Assembly: GCF_014235845.1 (NCBI RefSeq)
Contig: NZ_JACJUQ010000011.1
Coordinates: 1-64,000, forward strand
Direction of reading: 5' to 3'
Source of the DNA: Pontivivens nitratireducens
GTDB taxonomy: Bacteria; Pseudomonadota; Alphaproteobacteria; Rhodobacterales; Rhodobacteraceae
DNA: 64,000 nucleotides
This document shows, in pieces, positions 34,996-44,447 of the stretch. The notes below the pieces were generated by a model. That model was given only the letters and a program-made list of their open reading frames with translations, made no database searches and was not told where the DNA came from. The position numbers and the translations under genes are program-made. The stretch's first letter is position 1. Every line of letters begins with the position of its first letter.

Positions 34996-35020
34996 GACGG
35001 CGAGGATTTCCCCCGCCGTC
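34996..35020. terminator. Hairpin between convergent lpxK and mlaC
   Basis: GACGGCG (34996-35002) pairs with CGCCGTC (35014-35020) around an 11-nt loop, 11 bp after the lpxK stop. T tracts are poor on both sides, so it may be a weak or Rho-assisted terminator. Confidence 0.35.
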
Positions 35021-35137
35021 AAACGTGATATTCTCACTGAACATAGCTGTGGAAAACCGAACCGAAGTTGGTGCGGTCGGTTGTTTCAGGGTGCTTTCAA
35101 AACGCGTGGTCCGATGCCGCACGTCTTGTCTGCGCCA

Positions 35138-35734
35138 TCACCCTGCCGTGGGCAGGTCCGCAATCAGTGCGTCCAGATCACCATTACGACGGTCGAGCAT
35201 GGAGGCGATGGCCGACCGCTCCGTTGTCAGCATGCTGACACCCTCCGCCACAATGTCGATCAGAAGCGGCTGCCCGGAGCGATCGGAAAACTGCCATTGC
35301 ACGATGAATGGGCTCGAACCGGGCCGCGTGACCGTGCTTTCAACGACGATGCCGCGATTGCCCAGATCGTTCGCGCTACCGATGGTGATTTCACCACCCT
35401 CATAGCCACTGAACTGCGATCCGTACTTGTTGGCCATATACTCCGCAAACGCGGTGGTGAAGGCCTCCTGCTGCGCGGGGGTCGCGCTGCGCCATGCGAC
35501 GCCCAGAACGTATCGACCGATCGCGGAGGTGTCGGCATAGCGATCCATCGTCTGACGGAACGCTGCCTGTTTTTGCGCCAGCGACATATCGCTGTTCACG
35601 TAACCTTCGACCTCGTCAGCGATGGTGTTCGTCAGCGCGGTCGCCTCCTGCGGGGTCAGCGCCTGAGCGCTGATCGGCAGGGTTGCCATAGCAGCGGCAA
35701 GCATGGTCGCGCGGGCAGATTTCAAAATGAACAT
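35138..35734 (-). CDS. mlaC: MlaC/Ttg2D-type phospholipid-binding protein
   Basis: 198-residue periplasmic protein that shuttles phospholipids between the outer-membrane MlaA complex and the inner-membrane MlaFEDB transporter. A signal peptide is clear (MFILKSARATMLAAAMATLP then ISAQA). The mature part has the family features MDRYADTSAIGRYVLGVAWR, QEAFTTAFAEYMANKYG and the NTF2-like SSPFIVQWQFSDRSGQPLLI. The ATG at 35734 was chosen for its signal peptide. It follows mlaA by 25 bp in the same direction. The MlaFEDB genes are not in this window. Confidence 0.9.
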   Translation of the reverse strand: MFILKSARATMLAAAMATLPISAQALTPQEATALTNTIADEVEGYVNSDMSLAQKQAAFRQTMDRYADTSAIGRYVLGVAWRSATPAQQEAFTTAFAEYMANKYGSQFSGYEGGEITIGSANDLGNRGIVVESTVTRPGSSPFIVQWQFSDRSGQPLLIDIVAEGVSMLTTERSAIASMLDRRNGDLDALIADLPTAG

Positions 35735-35759
35735 GGTAAACTGTACTCTCCGAACTGAA

Positions 35760-36494
35760 TTATTCAGCATATATGTCTACGAACCCGTCGTCTCCACTAT
35801 CGGTTCCATTCACGAATGCGCGACGATTCTGGATGTAGGCGGTTTTCGCGGCGGAGTAGCTGTCCTCAGACTCGTAGAGGATACCGTCGAGCACGGGCCC
35901 CAGATCGTCGCGCGTATCAATGGCATCCACGACGCCCGAGGTGATCAGAACCTCCTCGGCGGTATCGCTCTCGCTCCACGTGAAGGGGTTCAGGACGAAA
36001 TCCACCACGGTTCCCGTCGCGTCACGCGCGGTGCTGGGCCCAAAGATCGGAAGTTCGACATACGGCCCCTCGGCCACGCCGTACCCTGCCAGCGTCTGTC
36101 CGAAATCGGCGGGATGACGCGGGATCCCAGCCTCGCCGGCAATGTCGAGCAGGCCGCCAAATCCCAGCGTCGTGTTCATCAGGAACCGGCCCAGATTGTC
36201 GCCCAGTGCGACAGTGTCACCCTGCAACGTATTGTTGATGATGTCGCCCGGCAGCGCCAGATTGCCGATGAAATTCTCGACAGTCCGCTCCACCGGTTCG
36301 GGCAGTACGGCGCCATAGACCTGCGAGGCGGGACGCAGGACCACCGTATCGACCCCTTTGTTGAACGCATGAATCCCGCGGTTCGCAGGCTCCAGCGGAT
36401 CCGCGATCAGGGAGGTCTGGTCGGTGGTATCGCCGGTGCAGGCCGACATCACGAAAAGGGCGGAAAAAACGACGGCGGGCAGGGCAGATTTCAT
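35760..36494 (-). CDS. mlaA: MlaA (VacJ) family outer-membrane lipoprotein
   Basis: 244-residue lipoprotein that removes mislocalised phospholipids from the outer leaflet. The lipobox is in SALFVMSACTG, with Cys near residue 18. The mature protein shows DPLEPANRGIHAFNKGVDTV, VENFIGNLALPGDIINNTLQ and IAGEAGIPRHPADFGQTLAG, with YVELPIFGPSTARDATG, all VacJ landmarks. The ATG at 36494 is the only start giving a signal peptide; the longer frame adds 58 residues. It leads the mlaA-mlaC operon and is divergent from the type I secretion genes, with a 205-bp shared upstream region. Confidence 0.93.
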   Translation of the reverse strand: MKSALPAVVFSALFVMSACTGDTTDQTSLIADPLEPANRGIHAFNKGVDTVVLRPASQVYGAVLPEPVERTVENFIGNLALPGDIINNTLQGDTVALGDNLGRFLMNTTLGFGGLLDIAGEAGIPRHPADFGQTLAGYGVAEGPYVELPIFGPSTARDATGTVVDFVLNPFTWSESDTAEEVLITSGVVDAIDTRDDLGPVLDGILYESEDSYSAAKTAYIQNRRAFVNGTDSGDDGFVDIYAE

Positions 36495-36699
36495 CACTGG
36501 GCTCTCATTCACTCGGAAACAGGTCGGGTACGATATGCGGTTTACAGTATCAGATATCGTGCACATCAAGATCGCCAATCGTTGGACCTGCCGAAAAGCG
36601 GTGCTATAGCCATTTTCAACAAGACAAACGACCGGCTGCACGAATTGGTCATATTTTAGTGTCAGCACGGTATATGACGATCAGTACAGGTAGGTGAAC

Positions 36700-38544
36700 A
36701 TGGCGGCAAGAGGCCCCGCACCCGGACGTGAAGAGCTGCGCGCGACGCTTCGCAAGAGCCGTAGCCTGTTCCGGGTCGTATTGCTGTTCAGTGTGTTCGC
36801 GAACATCCTGGTTCTGACGGGGCCGCTGTTCATGTTGCAGGTCTACGACCGTGTGCTGTCCAGCCGGTCCGAGGCGACACTGGTGGCGCTGTTCGCGCTG
36901 GTTGCCGTGCTCTACGCTATCATGGGTGTGCTGGATTATGCCCGGGGGCGCATTCTGGGCCGTGTCGGCGCGCGGTTTCAAAGCATGCTGGACCGCCGCG
37001 TCTTCGACGCGTTGCTGCGGCGCTCGGTCGATCCGAATTTCCGCAATCGACCCGCCACGGGGCTGCGCGATCTGGAATCCATCCAGCGGCTGCTGTCTTC
37101 TCCCGCGTTGTTCGCGTTCTACGATCTGCCGTGGACACCGCTGTTTCTGTTCGCGATCTTCATCTTCCACCCCCTGCTGGGCTGGCTGGCGGTTGCCGGC
37201 GGGCTGGTGCTGATCGTGGCGACCGTGCTGAATCAGGTTCTGTCCAAGGCGCCGCAGCGTGAGAGCATGCAGGCCTCGGCCACGGCCGAATCCTTCGCTG
37301 AATCCGTGCGCCGCGATGCGGAGGTCGTGCAGAGCCTCGGGATGCGCGATGCCGTTCTGGGCCGCTGGCGGCAACAGCGTGACATGGCGCTGGACACGTC
37401 CATCCGAGCGGCGGATGTATCCGGCACGTTCTCGACCTTTTCCAAGACGTGGCGTTTCTTCCTGCAATCGGGGATGCTTGCACTCGCGGCATATCTCGTC
37501 CTTCAGGGGGAGCTTAGCCCCGGTGCCATGATCGCGGGGTCGGTGCTGCTGGGCCGCGCATTGGCCCCGGTCGAGCAGGCGATCGCGCAATGGTCGCTGG
37601 TTCAACGCGCCCGGCAAGGCTGGGTATCGCTGACCCAACTGCTCGAGGCGACGCCGGAGGAAGAGGAAAAGACCGAACTGCCGCGTCCGCGCGCCATGCT
37701 CGACGTGGCTGGCCTGACGGTCATCCCGCCGGGGGAAAAGATTCCCACGCTCAAGGCGGTGTCGTTCCGCGTCGGTCCGGGTATGGCCCTTGGGGTGATC
37801 GGGCAGAGCGCATCGGGCAAATCCACGCTGGCCCGCGCCATTACCGGCATCTGGCCCGCCTTTCAGGGCAAGGTCCGCCTGGACGGCGCAGCGTTGGAGC
37901 AGTTTTCGAGCGAAACACTTGGCCAACATATCGGCTATCTTCCGCAGGACGTGTCGCTGTTCGACGCCAGTGTCGCTGACAACATCGCCCGCCTGTCCGC
38001 CAATCCCGACCCCGCCCAGATCGTCGAGGCGGCCAAGAAGGCCGGCGCGCATGAGATGATCCTGAAATTGCCCGACGGCTACGACACCCGGATCCAGTCC
38101 GGCGGCAGTCGCCTGTCGGGCGGTCAGCGCCAACGGCTGGGCCTGGCCCGCGCGCTGTATGGCGCGCCGGTCCTGCTGGTGCTGGATGAGCCGAACGCGA
38201 ATCTGGACAGCGAGGGCTCGAATGCGCTCAATTCCGCCATTGAGGGCATGAAGGCGGCGGGGGGCAGCGTCATCATCATGGCGCACCGCCCGGCCGCTAT
38301 CACGCAATGCGAACTGTTGATGGTGATGGAGAACGGCAGCGTGAAGGACTTCGGCAAACGCGACGATGTGCTGCGCAACAACGTCAAGAATTACGAACAG
38401 GTCGCGGGCAAGCCCACCCCTGCGAAACGTGTCGCCCAGGCCCAGCCATCCCAGCCGCCCAAGGTTGCGCTGTCGCCGCAATCATCCGCCCGGATCGGTC
38501 AGATCGCGCCGGTAAAACCCTCAGGGACGGAGCAGGGAACATGA
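36700..38544 (+). CDS. Type I secretion system ABC permease/ATPase (PrtD type)
   Basis: 614-residue inner-membrane transporter. The N-terminal permease half has six predicted helices beginning LFRVVLLFSVFANILVLTGP, with LMLQVYDRVL-like sequence (FMLQVYDRVLSSRSEATLVA) typical of PrtD/LipB exporters. It lacks the C39-like domain of HlyB. The ATPase has Walker A GVIGQSASGKSTLARAI, Q loop YLPQDVSLFDASVADNI, signature RLSGGQRQRLGLARAL and Walker B VLLVLDEPNANLD. A Pro/Ala/Gln-rich tail extends beyond residue 570. ATG 36700 fits the upstream AGGTAGG better than GTG 36694. It overlaps the adaptor gene by 4 nt. Confidence 0.93.
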   Translation: MAARGPAPGREELRATLRKSRSLFRVVLLFSVFANILVLTGPLFMLQVYDRVLSSRSEATLVALFALVAVLYAIMGVLDYARGRILGRVGARFQSMLDRRVFDALLRRSVDPNFRNRPATGLRDLESIQRLLSSPALFAFYDLPWTPLFLFAIFIFHPLLGWLAVAGGLVLIVATVLNQVLSKAPQRESMQASATAESFAESVRRDAEVVQSLGMRDAVLGRWRQQRDMALDTSIRAADVSGTFSTFSKTWRFFLQSGMLALAAYLVLQGELSPGAMIAGSVLLGRALAPVEQAIAQWSLVQRARQGWVSLTQLLEATPEEEEKTELPRPRAMLDVAGLTVIPPGEKIPTLKAVSFRVGPGMALGVIGQSASGKSTLARAITGIWPAFQGKVRLDGAALEQFSSETLGQHIGYLPQDVSLFDASVADNIARLSANPDPAQIVEAAKKAGAHEMILKLPDGYDTRIQSGGSRLSGGQRQRLGLARALYGAPVLLVLDEPNANLDSEGSNALNSAIEGMKAAGGSVIIMAHRPAAITQCELLMVMENGSVKDFGKRDDVLRNNVKNYEQVAGKPTPAKRVAQAQPSQPPKVALSPQSSARIGQIAPVKPSGTEQGT

Positions 38545-39842
38545 GCCAGCCCGAGAAGTGGAGCGCCGTTCGTCCGATCATGCTAGGGGTGCTCGCCCTT
38601 CTGTTCCTCGTCGGCGGGGTCTTTACGTGGTCTATCGCCACCACCATTGCGGGCGCGGTCATCGCATCGGGGCAGTTGGAGGTCGAATCGAACCGGCAGA
38701 TCATACAGCACCCCGAGGGGGGCGTGGTCGGCGTGATTTATGCGAATGACGGTGACATGGTCGAAGCGGGGGAAATCCTGATCCGTCTGGACGATACCAT
38801 GCTGCGCTCCGAACTGGCCATTATCGAGAGCCAGTATTACGAACTGATCGCCCGTCGCGGACGCCTGCGGGCGGAGAGCGAGGATTTGCCCGCGATCCGC
38901 TTTGATGAGGACTTGCTGGAAATTGCGCAACAGAACGAGGAGATCGCTGAACTGGTCGGCGGCCAGATCCGCCTGTTCGAAGCGCGCATCGCCTCCAACG
39001 CGCAGCAGATCAGCCAGCTTCGCGAACGTCAGATCCAGATCGAGGAGTTGATCGAGGGGCGCAATGTGCAGCTTGCCGCGCTCAACGAACAGCTCGGCCT
39101 GATCTCGGAGGAGCTGATCGACCAGCAATCCCTGCTGGATCGCGGGCTGGCACAGGCCAGCCGCGTGCTTTCCCTGCGGCGTGAGGACGCGTCGCTGCGC
39201 GGGCAGGTCGGTGAACTCGTCGCCTCGGTCGCGGAAAGCCGGGGCCGCATCGCAGAGCTGGAGATCGAGATCATCCGGCTTCAAACCACCCGGCAGGAGG
39301 AGGCCATCACCACCCTGCGCGACATGCAATATCGTGAGAACGAACTGCGTGAGCGGCGCCTGTCCGCCATCGAAACGCTGTCGCGCCTCGAAATTCGCGC
39401 GCCCGTCTCCGGCATCGTCTATGGTTCCACTGTCCATGCGGTGCGGTCGGTCATCCGGCCCGCCGATCCGGTGATGTTCATCGTGCCGCAGGACAGCCCG
39501 CTGGTCATCACCAGCAGGATCGAGACGATCAATATCGATCAGGTCGTCGTGGGGCAGGAGGCCGTCCTGCGCTTCGCCGCTTTCGACCAGCGTACCACGC
39601 CCGAACTTTACGGTGTCGTCACCCGCATTTCCGCGGATGTGCTGACAGATGAGGTGTCGGGCATGAACTATTACGAGGCGCAGATCCTGCCCTATGATGG
39701 TGAGATCGACAAGCTTCAGGGGCTGGAACTGGTCCCCGGCATGCCGGTCGATGCCTTCATCCAGACGGGGGAGCGCAGCCCGCTGACCTTCCTGACCAAA
39801 CCTCTTACCGATTATTTCACCAAGGCGTTTCGCGAAACCTGA
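38541..39842 (+). CDS. Type I secretion periplasmic adaptor (HlyD/PrtE family)
   Basis: 433-residue membrane-fusion protein linking the ABC transporter to an outer-membrane TolC-type channel. One membrane helix (IMLGVLALLFLVGGVFTWSI) is followed by a lipoyl-like half (ESNRQIIQHPEGGVVGVIYA), a long coiled coil (about 95-290, rich in Glu/Gln/Leu/Arg) and the return half LSRLEIRAPVSGIVYGSTVH. The C-terminal MPVDAFIQTGERSPLTFLTK and KPLTDYFTKAFRE are typical of the family. Neither the TolC partner nor a secreted RTX substrate is encoded in the window. Confidence 0.93.
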   Translation: MSQPEKWSAVRPIMLGVLALLFLVGGVFTWSIATTIAGAVIASGQLEVESNRQIIQHPEGGVVGVIYANDGDMVEAGEILIRLDDTMLRSELAIIESQYYELIARRGRLRAESEDLPAIRFDEDLLEIAQQNEEIAELVGGQIRLFEARIASNAQQISQLRERQIQIEELIEGRNVQLAALNEQLGLISEELIDQQSLLDRGLAQASRVLSLRREDASLRGQVGELVASVAESRGRIAELEIEIIRLQTTRQEEAITTLRDMQYRENELRERRLSAIETLSRLEIRAPVSGIVYGSTVHAVRSVIRPADPVMFIVPQDSPLVITSRIETINIDQVVVGQEAVLRFAAFDQRTTPELYGVVTRISADVLTDEVSGMNYYEAQILPYDGEIDKLQGLELVPGMPVDAFIQTGERSPLTFLTKPLTDYFTKAFRET

Positions 39843-39864
39843 GCGTGCGCCGAAAGGAGATACC

Positions 39865-40317
39865 ATGTCCATCGAAGCCCGTCTGAACGAACTCGGCATT
39901 GCCCTGCCGGACGCCGCCGCGCCAGCCGCAAATTACGTGCCCTTCGTGCGCACGGGCAATCTGCTCTACGTGTCCGGGCAGGTGCCGCAGCAGGATGGCA
40001 AACTGGTCGTGGGCCAGCTTGGCGCAGGCTACAGTGTCGAGGATGGCAAGGCGGCAGCGCGGCTGTGCGCCCTGTCGCTGATCGCGCAGGTGCGCAAGGC
40101 CTCCGGCGATCTGGACAAGGTTCGGGTGCTCAAGCTGAACGGCTTCGTCAACGCCACCGCCGATTTCGGCGAGCACCCGGCGGTGATCAACGGCGCGTCC
40201 GACCTGATGGTCGAGGTGTTTGGCGAAAAGGGTCGCCATGCCCGGTCCGCCGTCGGATCGTCCTCACTGCCATTCGGGGTCGCGGTCGAGGTCGAAGGCA
40301 TCTTTGAAATCGAATGA
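39865..40317 (+). CDS. RidA family protein
   Basis: 150-residue YjgF/RidA-type protein; members hydrolyse reactive enamine/imine intermediates from PLP enzymes. It has the longer alphaproteobacterial form beginning MSIEARLNELGIALPDAAAP, with NLLYVSGQVPQQDGKLVVGQ, GYSVEDGKAAARLCALSLIA, VLKLNGFVNATADFGEHPAV and GRHARSAVGSSSLPFGVAVE. The family arginine in RSAVG is present. The start has AAAGGAGATACC upstream. It overlaps the glycerophosphodiesterase gene by 4 nt. Confidence 0.93.
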   Translation: MSIEARLNELGIALPDAAAPAANYVPFVRTGNLLYVSGQVPQQDGKLVVGQLGAGYSVEDGKAAARLCALSLIAQVRKASGDLDKVRVLKLNGFVNATADFGEHPAVINGASDLMVEVFGEKGRHARSAVGSSSLPFGVAVEVEGIFEIE

Positions 40318-41063
40318 AGTTTCCACGCGAAATGCTCGCCCGCCCGCTGGCGCATCGTGCCTTGCACGGGCCAGGTTGCTCCGAAAACTCCCTATCCGGC
40401 ATTCGTGCGGCAGTGGCTTCGGGTTGGGGGATCGAGGTCGATGTCCAGCCTGCCTCGGATGGCACGCCGATGGTCTTTCACGATTACGCGCTGGAGCGTT
40501 TGACCGGGCGTGAGGGCTGGGTGCGGATGCACGATGTCGAACAGTTGCAGGGCATCCATCTGCTGGGCGGGCAGGAGGGTATTCCGACCTTGCAGCAGGT
40601 ACTGGATGAGGTGGCGGGGCAGGTGCCCCTGATTGTCGAGATCAAGGACCAGGACGGCAGCCTCGGCCCCTCCGTCGGCGCGTTGGAGCGGGCCACGGCC
40701 GAGGTCTTGCGCCGCTATGACGGGCCCGTGGCTGTGATGAGCTTCAACCCCAATTCGGTCCGGGTCTTCGGCGGGTTCGCTCCTGACATTCCACGCGGTC
40801 TGGTCACGGATGCGTTCACTGCGGACGACTGGCCGATGGTGCCCCTGGCACGACGGCAGAAACTTGCCGCGATGCGCGATCTGATCCCGTGCGGCGCGAC
40901 GTTTATCTCTCACAACAGGAAAAGCCTGCATCTGCCACAGGTGCTGGCCTTGCGCGATCGGGACTTTCCGATCCTGACCTGGACTGTCCGCTCGCAGGAA
41001 CAGGCGGACGCGGCCCTGGAGGTCGCGGATCAGATCACGTTCGAGGGATTTATCCCGCGATAG
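40314..41063 (+). CDS. ugpQ: Glycerophosphodiester phosphodiesterase
   Basis: 249-residue TIM-barrel enzyme that cleaves deacylated phospholipids to glycerol 3-phosphate and an alcohol. Catalytic and metal-binding motifs: LAHRALHGPGCSENSLSGIR (His-Arg, then Glu-Asn), IEVDVQPASDGTPMVFHDYA (Glu, Asp and second His) and LIVEIKDQDG (Glu, Lys). There is no signal peptide, so it is cytosolic, like UgpQ. It is coupled to RidA. Physiological link to the secretion genes upstream is not evident. Confidence 0.93.
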   Translation: MKFPREMLARPLAHRALHGPGCSENSLSGIRAAVASGWGIEVDVQPASDGTPMVFHDYALERLTGREGWVRMHDVEQLQGIHLLGGQEGIPTLQQVLDEVAGQVPLIVEIKDQDGSLGPSVGALERATAEVLRRYDGPVAVMSFNPNSVRVFGGFAPDIPRGLVTDAFTADDWPMVPLARRQKLAAMRDLIPCGATFISHNRKSLHLPQVLALRDRDFPILTWTVRSQEQADAALEVADQITFEGFIPR

Positions 41064-41136
41064 GCCCCCCCGGCGACATTGCGCAGGTTGATCTGCTCCG
41101 GCGCGACGCCAAGTGTGAGGCGGCAGGAGGCGACAT

Positions 41137-42312
41137 ATGCGCGACGACACACGGATCGAGATCGACGTTCTGAACGACCTTTCGCAGATCGAGGCGGCGC
41201 AGTGGGATGCCTGCGCCTGTCCTGAGGACGGCCGTCCGCGTGATCCGTTCACCACGCACAGATTTTTGAGCGCGCTGGAACGCTCCGGCTCCGTCGGGCG
41301 GGGAACGGGCTGGCAGGCCCGCCATCTGGTCGCGCGCGCCGGTGGTCAGGTCATCGCGGTGATGCCGCTTTATGCCAAGGGGCATTCGCAGGGCGAATAC
41401 ATCTTCGATCACAACTGGGCCCATGCATATGAGCAGGCAGGCGGGCGCTATTATCCGAAGTTGCAGGCGGCGGTGCCCTTCACCCCCGCGACCGGGCGCC
41501 GCTTCCTGTGCCGTCCGGGGCAGGAGGCCGTGGGCCAGTCCGCGCTGCTGCAAGGGCTGGTACAGCTTGCCAGTGAGAATGAGCTTTCCTCCGCCCATGT
41601 CACCTTCTGCACGCAGCAGGAATACGAGGCGGGCGGTGCGGCTGGCCTGTTGCAGCGGACCGGGCAGCAGTTCCACTGGTTCAACCGCGACTACGCCGAT
41701 TTCGACGCCTTCCTCGCGGACCTCAGTTCCCGCAAGCGCAAGACCATTCGAAAGGAGCGCCGCACCGCACAGGATTTCGGCGGCACGATCCACCTGCTGA
41801 CCGGGGACCAGATCGAACCGCAGCACTGGGATGCCTTCTGGCAGTTTTATCAGGATACGGGCGCGCGCAAATGGGGCACGCCGTACCTGACCCGCGCTTT
41901 CTTCGAGGAGGCACACGCCACCCTGCGTGACGATATCCTGTTGGTGATGTGCGAGCGGGATGGACGCTGGGTCGCGGGCGCGATGAACATGATCGGGGCC
42001 GATACGCTTTACGGTCGCTATTGGGGCTGTGTCGAGGATCACCCCTGCCTGCATTTCGAGGTGTGCTATTATCAGGCCATCGACTGGGCACTGGCGCACG
42101 GTCTGTCTCGGGTCGAGGCCGGCGCGCAGGGGGAGCACAAGCTGGCGCGCGGCTATCTGCCCACGCCCACCTATTCGCTGCACTGGATCGCGGACCCTGG
42201 ATTTCGCCGCGCGGTGGAGCAGTATCTGGAGGGGGAACGCGCCGCCGTGGGTGAGGAGATCGAAATCCTCACCGAATACGGCCCGTTCCGAAAGGTACAG
42301 GGAGAGGACTAA
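41137..42312 (+). CDS. COG3146/DUF482 GNAT-like protein
   Basis: 391-residue protein of the peptidogalycan-biosynthesis-like family (two GNAT/FemAB-like folds). Landmarks: [56 protein letters not shown]-like sequence ([20 protein letters not shown]), [12 protein letters not shown], and [20 protein letters not shown] leading to [17 protein letters not shown]. Family function is not established; an aminoacyl- or acyl-transfer role is inferred from the fold. It shares a 1-nt stop/start overlap with phhB. Confidence 0.87.
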   Translation: MRDDTRIEIDVLNDLSQIEAAQWDACACPEDGRPRDPFTTHRFLSALERSGSVGRGTGWQARHLVARAGGQVIAVMPLYAKGHSQGEYIFDHNWAHAYEQAGGRYYPKLQAAVPFTPATGRRFLCRPGQEAVGQSALLQGLVQLASENELSSAHVTFCTQQEYEAGGAAGLLQRTGQQFHWFNRDYADFDAFLADLSSRKRKTIRKERRTAQDFGGTIHLLTGDQIEPQHWDAFWQFYQDTGARKWGTPYLTRAFFEEAHATLRDDILLVMCERDGRWVAGAMNMIGADTLYGRYWGCVEDHPCLHFEVCYYQAIDWALAHGLSRVEAGAQGEHKLARGYLPTPTYSLHWIADPGFRRAVEQYLEGERAAVGEEIEILTEYGPFRKVQGED

Positions 42313-42596
42313 TGATAGCGAAACTGAATAAGGCCGAGTGCGAGCGCGCACTGGCCGACCTCACCGGATGGGATTTTGCCCGCGACGGGGCGGCCATCAC
42401 CAAGACGTACAAGTTCAAGTCCTTCGTCGCGGCGTTCGGCTGGATGAGTTCTGCCGCGATCCTCGCGGAGAAGGCGAACCATCACCCCGAATGGTTCAAC
42501 GTCTACAATCGGGTCGAGGTGACGCTGACCACCCATGATGCGAACGGCCTGACCGAACGCGATTTCGCGCTGGCCGCGCAGTTCGACGCGCTTTGA
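42312..42596 (+). CDS. phhB: 4a-hydroxytetrahydrobiopterin dehydratase
   Basis: 94-residue pterin-4-alpha-carbinolamine dehydratase, recycling the pterin cofactor of aromatic amino acid hydroxylases or acting in pterin metabolism. The motif [20 protein letters not shown] contains the active-site His-His and the HHPEW block, and [20 protein letters not shown] completes the fold. ATG 42312 overlaps the upstream TAA by one nucleotide. No phenylalanine hydroxylase gene is nearby. Confidence 0.95.
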   Translation: MIAKLNKAECERALADLTGWDFARDGAAITKTYKFKSFVAAFGWMSSAAILAEKANHHPEWFNVYNRVEVTLTTHDANGLTERDFALAAQFDAL

Positions 42597-42603
42597 TTCT
42601 CGA

Positions 42604-42623
42604 CCCCCGGTGCGAACCGGGGG
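42604..42623. terminator. Convergent terminator hairpin phhB / Prx5-like
   Basis: CCCCCGGT (42604-42611) and ACCGGGGG (42616-42623) form an 8-bp stem on a GCGA tetraloop, in the 36-bp space between two convergent genes. T tracts are weak on both strands. Confidence 0.45.
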
Positions 42624-42632
42624 CCGGATGGC

Positions 42633-43121
42633 TTACATCTGTTCAAGCAGGGCCTCACCGCCCGACAGGTCGCATTCACCCGGAGATGCCTCGACACCGA
42701 CGGCCGTGACCTCTCCGTTGCGCACGATGCACGCATAGCGTTGCGACCGGTCGACGAAACCGATAGGCGGTGCGCTGAAATTCATACCCACGGCCTTGGT
42801 GAACTCGGATACGGGATCGGCCAGCATCTCGATGCCGGCCTCGGTCGCGCCGGTGGAATCGCCCCAAGCCTTCATCACGAACGGATCGTTGACGGAGACA
42901 CAGACGATACGGTCCGCACCCTTTTCACGGAACTGATCGGCGGTGCGGATGAAGCTGGGCATATGTGCTGCCGTGCACACCCCGGTAAATGCACCGGGCA
43001 GTGCGAACAGCACAACCGTCTTGTCGGCGAACAGATCGGCGGCTTCTACGGATTGCGGTCCTTCCTGACCCATCGTGATGAACGTGGCGTCGGGCAGAGT
43101 GTCCCCTTTGGCGATCGTCAT
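42633..43121 (-). CDS. Peroxiredoxin (Prx5 type)
   Basis: 162-residue thioredoxin-fold peroxidase. The peroxidatic Cys is in LPGAFTGVCTAAHMPSFIRT, the Prx5/AhpE-type motif. DRIVCVSVNDPFVMKAWGDS and ASPGECDLSGGEALLEQM follow. The latter carries a second Cys near the C-terminus, as in atypical 2-Cys Prx5 proteins, which would form an intramolecular disulfide reduced by thioredoxin or glutaredoxin. ATG 43121 is preferred; 55 upstream codons are open but lie over the divergent gene. It is divergent from the ferredoxin reductase with a 76-bp spacer. Confidence 0.93.
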   Translation of the reverse strand: MTIAKGDTLPDATFITMGQEGPQSVEAADLFADKTVVLFALPGAFTGVCTAAHMPSFIRTADQFREKGADRIVCVSVNDPFVMKAWGDSTGATEAGIEMLADPVSEFTKAVGMNFSAPPIGFVDRSQRYACIVRNGEVTAVGVEASPGECDLSGGEALLEQM

Positions 43122-43197
43122 GGTGTTTGTGACCTTTCGGTTTGGCTTCGGTTGACGCAAGTTAAGGTAGGGACGAACGAAGCAAAGGACGAGGGCC

Positions 43198-44409
43198 ATG
43201 GACGGACATATCGTAATCGGCGCAGGACAGGCCGGCGCGGCACTGGTGGCGAAGCTACGCCAGATGGACCCCGATACCCCGATCACCCTGATCGGTGAGG
43301 AACCCGTGCCCCCGTATCAGCGCCCCCCCTTGTCCAAGAAATACCTGATGGGTGAGATGGAGTTGGAGCGCCTGTACCTGCGCCCCGCACGGTTCTACGA
43401 CGAACAGAATATCGACCTGCGCCTGTCCAGAAGGGTCACGGCCATCGACCGTGCGGCCAGGACGGTAACGTTGCAATCGGGGGAGGTGTTGTCCTACCGA
43501 ACGCTTGCCCTGACCACCGGCTCCACCCCCCGGACCTTGCCTGCCTCCTCCGGGGGAGGGCTGAAGGGGGTCTATTCCATTCGTTCGCTGGCGCATATCG
43601 ATGAGATGGCGAAGGTCTTCGCGCCCGGTGCGCGCTGCCTGATCGTCGGGGGCGGCTATATCGGGCTGGAGGCCGCCGCCGTGGCGACCTCTCGCGGTCT
43701 CGACGTCACATTGGTGGAGGCGATGGACCGCATCCTGCAACGTGTCGCGGCACCGCAGACCTCGGACTATTTCCGCGCGCTGCACGCAGCGCAGGGCGTG
43801 GATATCCGTGAGGGCACCGGCCTCGACCATCTGACGGGCGAGGGCCACGTTTCGGGCGCGGTCCTCAGCGATGGAACGAAGCTGGACGTGGATTTCGTCG
43901 TCGTCGGGATCGGCATCGTGCCTGAGACCGCCCTGGCAGAGCAGGCCGGTTTGCAGGTTGAGAACGGCATCCGCGTGGATTCGCATGCCCGCACCAGCGA
44001 TCCGGCAATCTTCGCCGCAGGTGATTGCGCCTCGTTCCCCTATCGCAGCGCCCGCATTCGCCTCGAATCCGTGCCGAACGCCATCGAACAGGCAGAAATT
44101 GCCGCGCAGAACATGGCCGGAGGGGATGCGGAATACCACGCGAAGCCGTGGTTCTGGTCGGATCAATACGACACGAAACTTCAGATTGCGGGCCTGAACA
44201 CAGGCTATGACAATATCGTGGTGCGGCCCGGCCCGCGTGAGGGGACGCAATCGGTCTGGTATTTCCGGGGCGACGACCTGCTGGCCGTCGATGCGATGAA
44301 CGATCCGCGCGCCTACATGATTGGGAAGCGCATGATCGAAGCGGGCACGTCCCCGGCTGCCGAAGCGGTCGCGAACCCGCAAACCGATCTGAAATCGCTC
44401 CTGAGCTAG
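43198..44409 (+). CDS. FAD-dependent ferredoxin reductase (rhodocoxin/putidaredoxin-reductase type)
   Basis: 403-residue flavoprotein passing electrons from NADH to a ferredoxin, usually for a cytochrome P450 or Rieske oxygenase. The FAD Rossmann motif is IVIGAGQAGAALVAKLR, PPYQRPPLSKKYLMGE is the family landmark, the NAD Rossmann motif is CLIVGGGYIGLEAAAVATSR, and the second FAD motif is ARTSDPAIFAAGDCASFPY. The C-terminal WFWSDQYDTKLQIAGLNTGY is typical. No ferredoxin or oxygenase gene is adjacent, so the partner is unknown. Confidence 0.92.
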   Translation: MDGHIVIGAGQAGAALVAKLRQMDPDTPITLIGEEPVPPYQRPPLSKKYLMGEMELERLYLRPARFYDEQNIDLRLSRRVTAIDRAARTVTLQSGEVLSYRTLALTTGSTPRTLPASSGGGLKGVYSIRSLAHIDEMAKVFAPGARCLIVGGGYIGLEAAAVATSRGLDVTLVEAMDRILQRVAAPQTSDYFRALHAAQGVDIREGTGLDHLTGEGHVSGAVLSDGTKLDVDFVVVGIGIVPETALAEQAGLQVENGIRVDSHARTSDPAIFAAGDCASFPYRSARIRLESVPNAIEQAEIAAQNMAGGDAEYHAKPWFWSDQYDTKLQIAGLNTGYDNIVVRPGPREGTQSVWYFRGDDLLAVDAMNDPRAYMIGKRMIEAGTSPAAEAVANPQTDLKSLLS

Positions 44410-44447
44410 CAGGCGTACCGCGTCTTGCTGACCGGGGCGAAGCCCGC

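Noticed and set aside
36649-38481. 610-codon open frame antisense to the type I secretion ABC gene
   Set aside because: Sense frame has complete ABC motifs; the antisense product is Arg/Gln/His-rich without structure.
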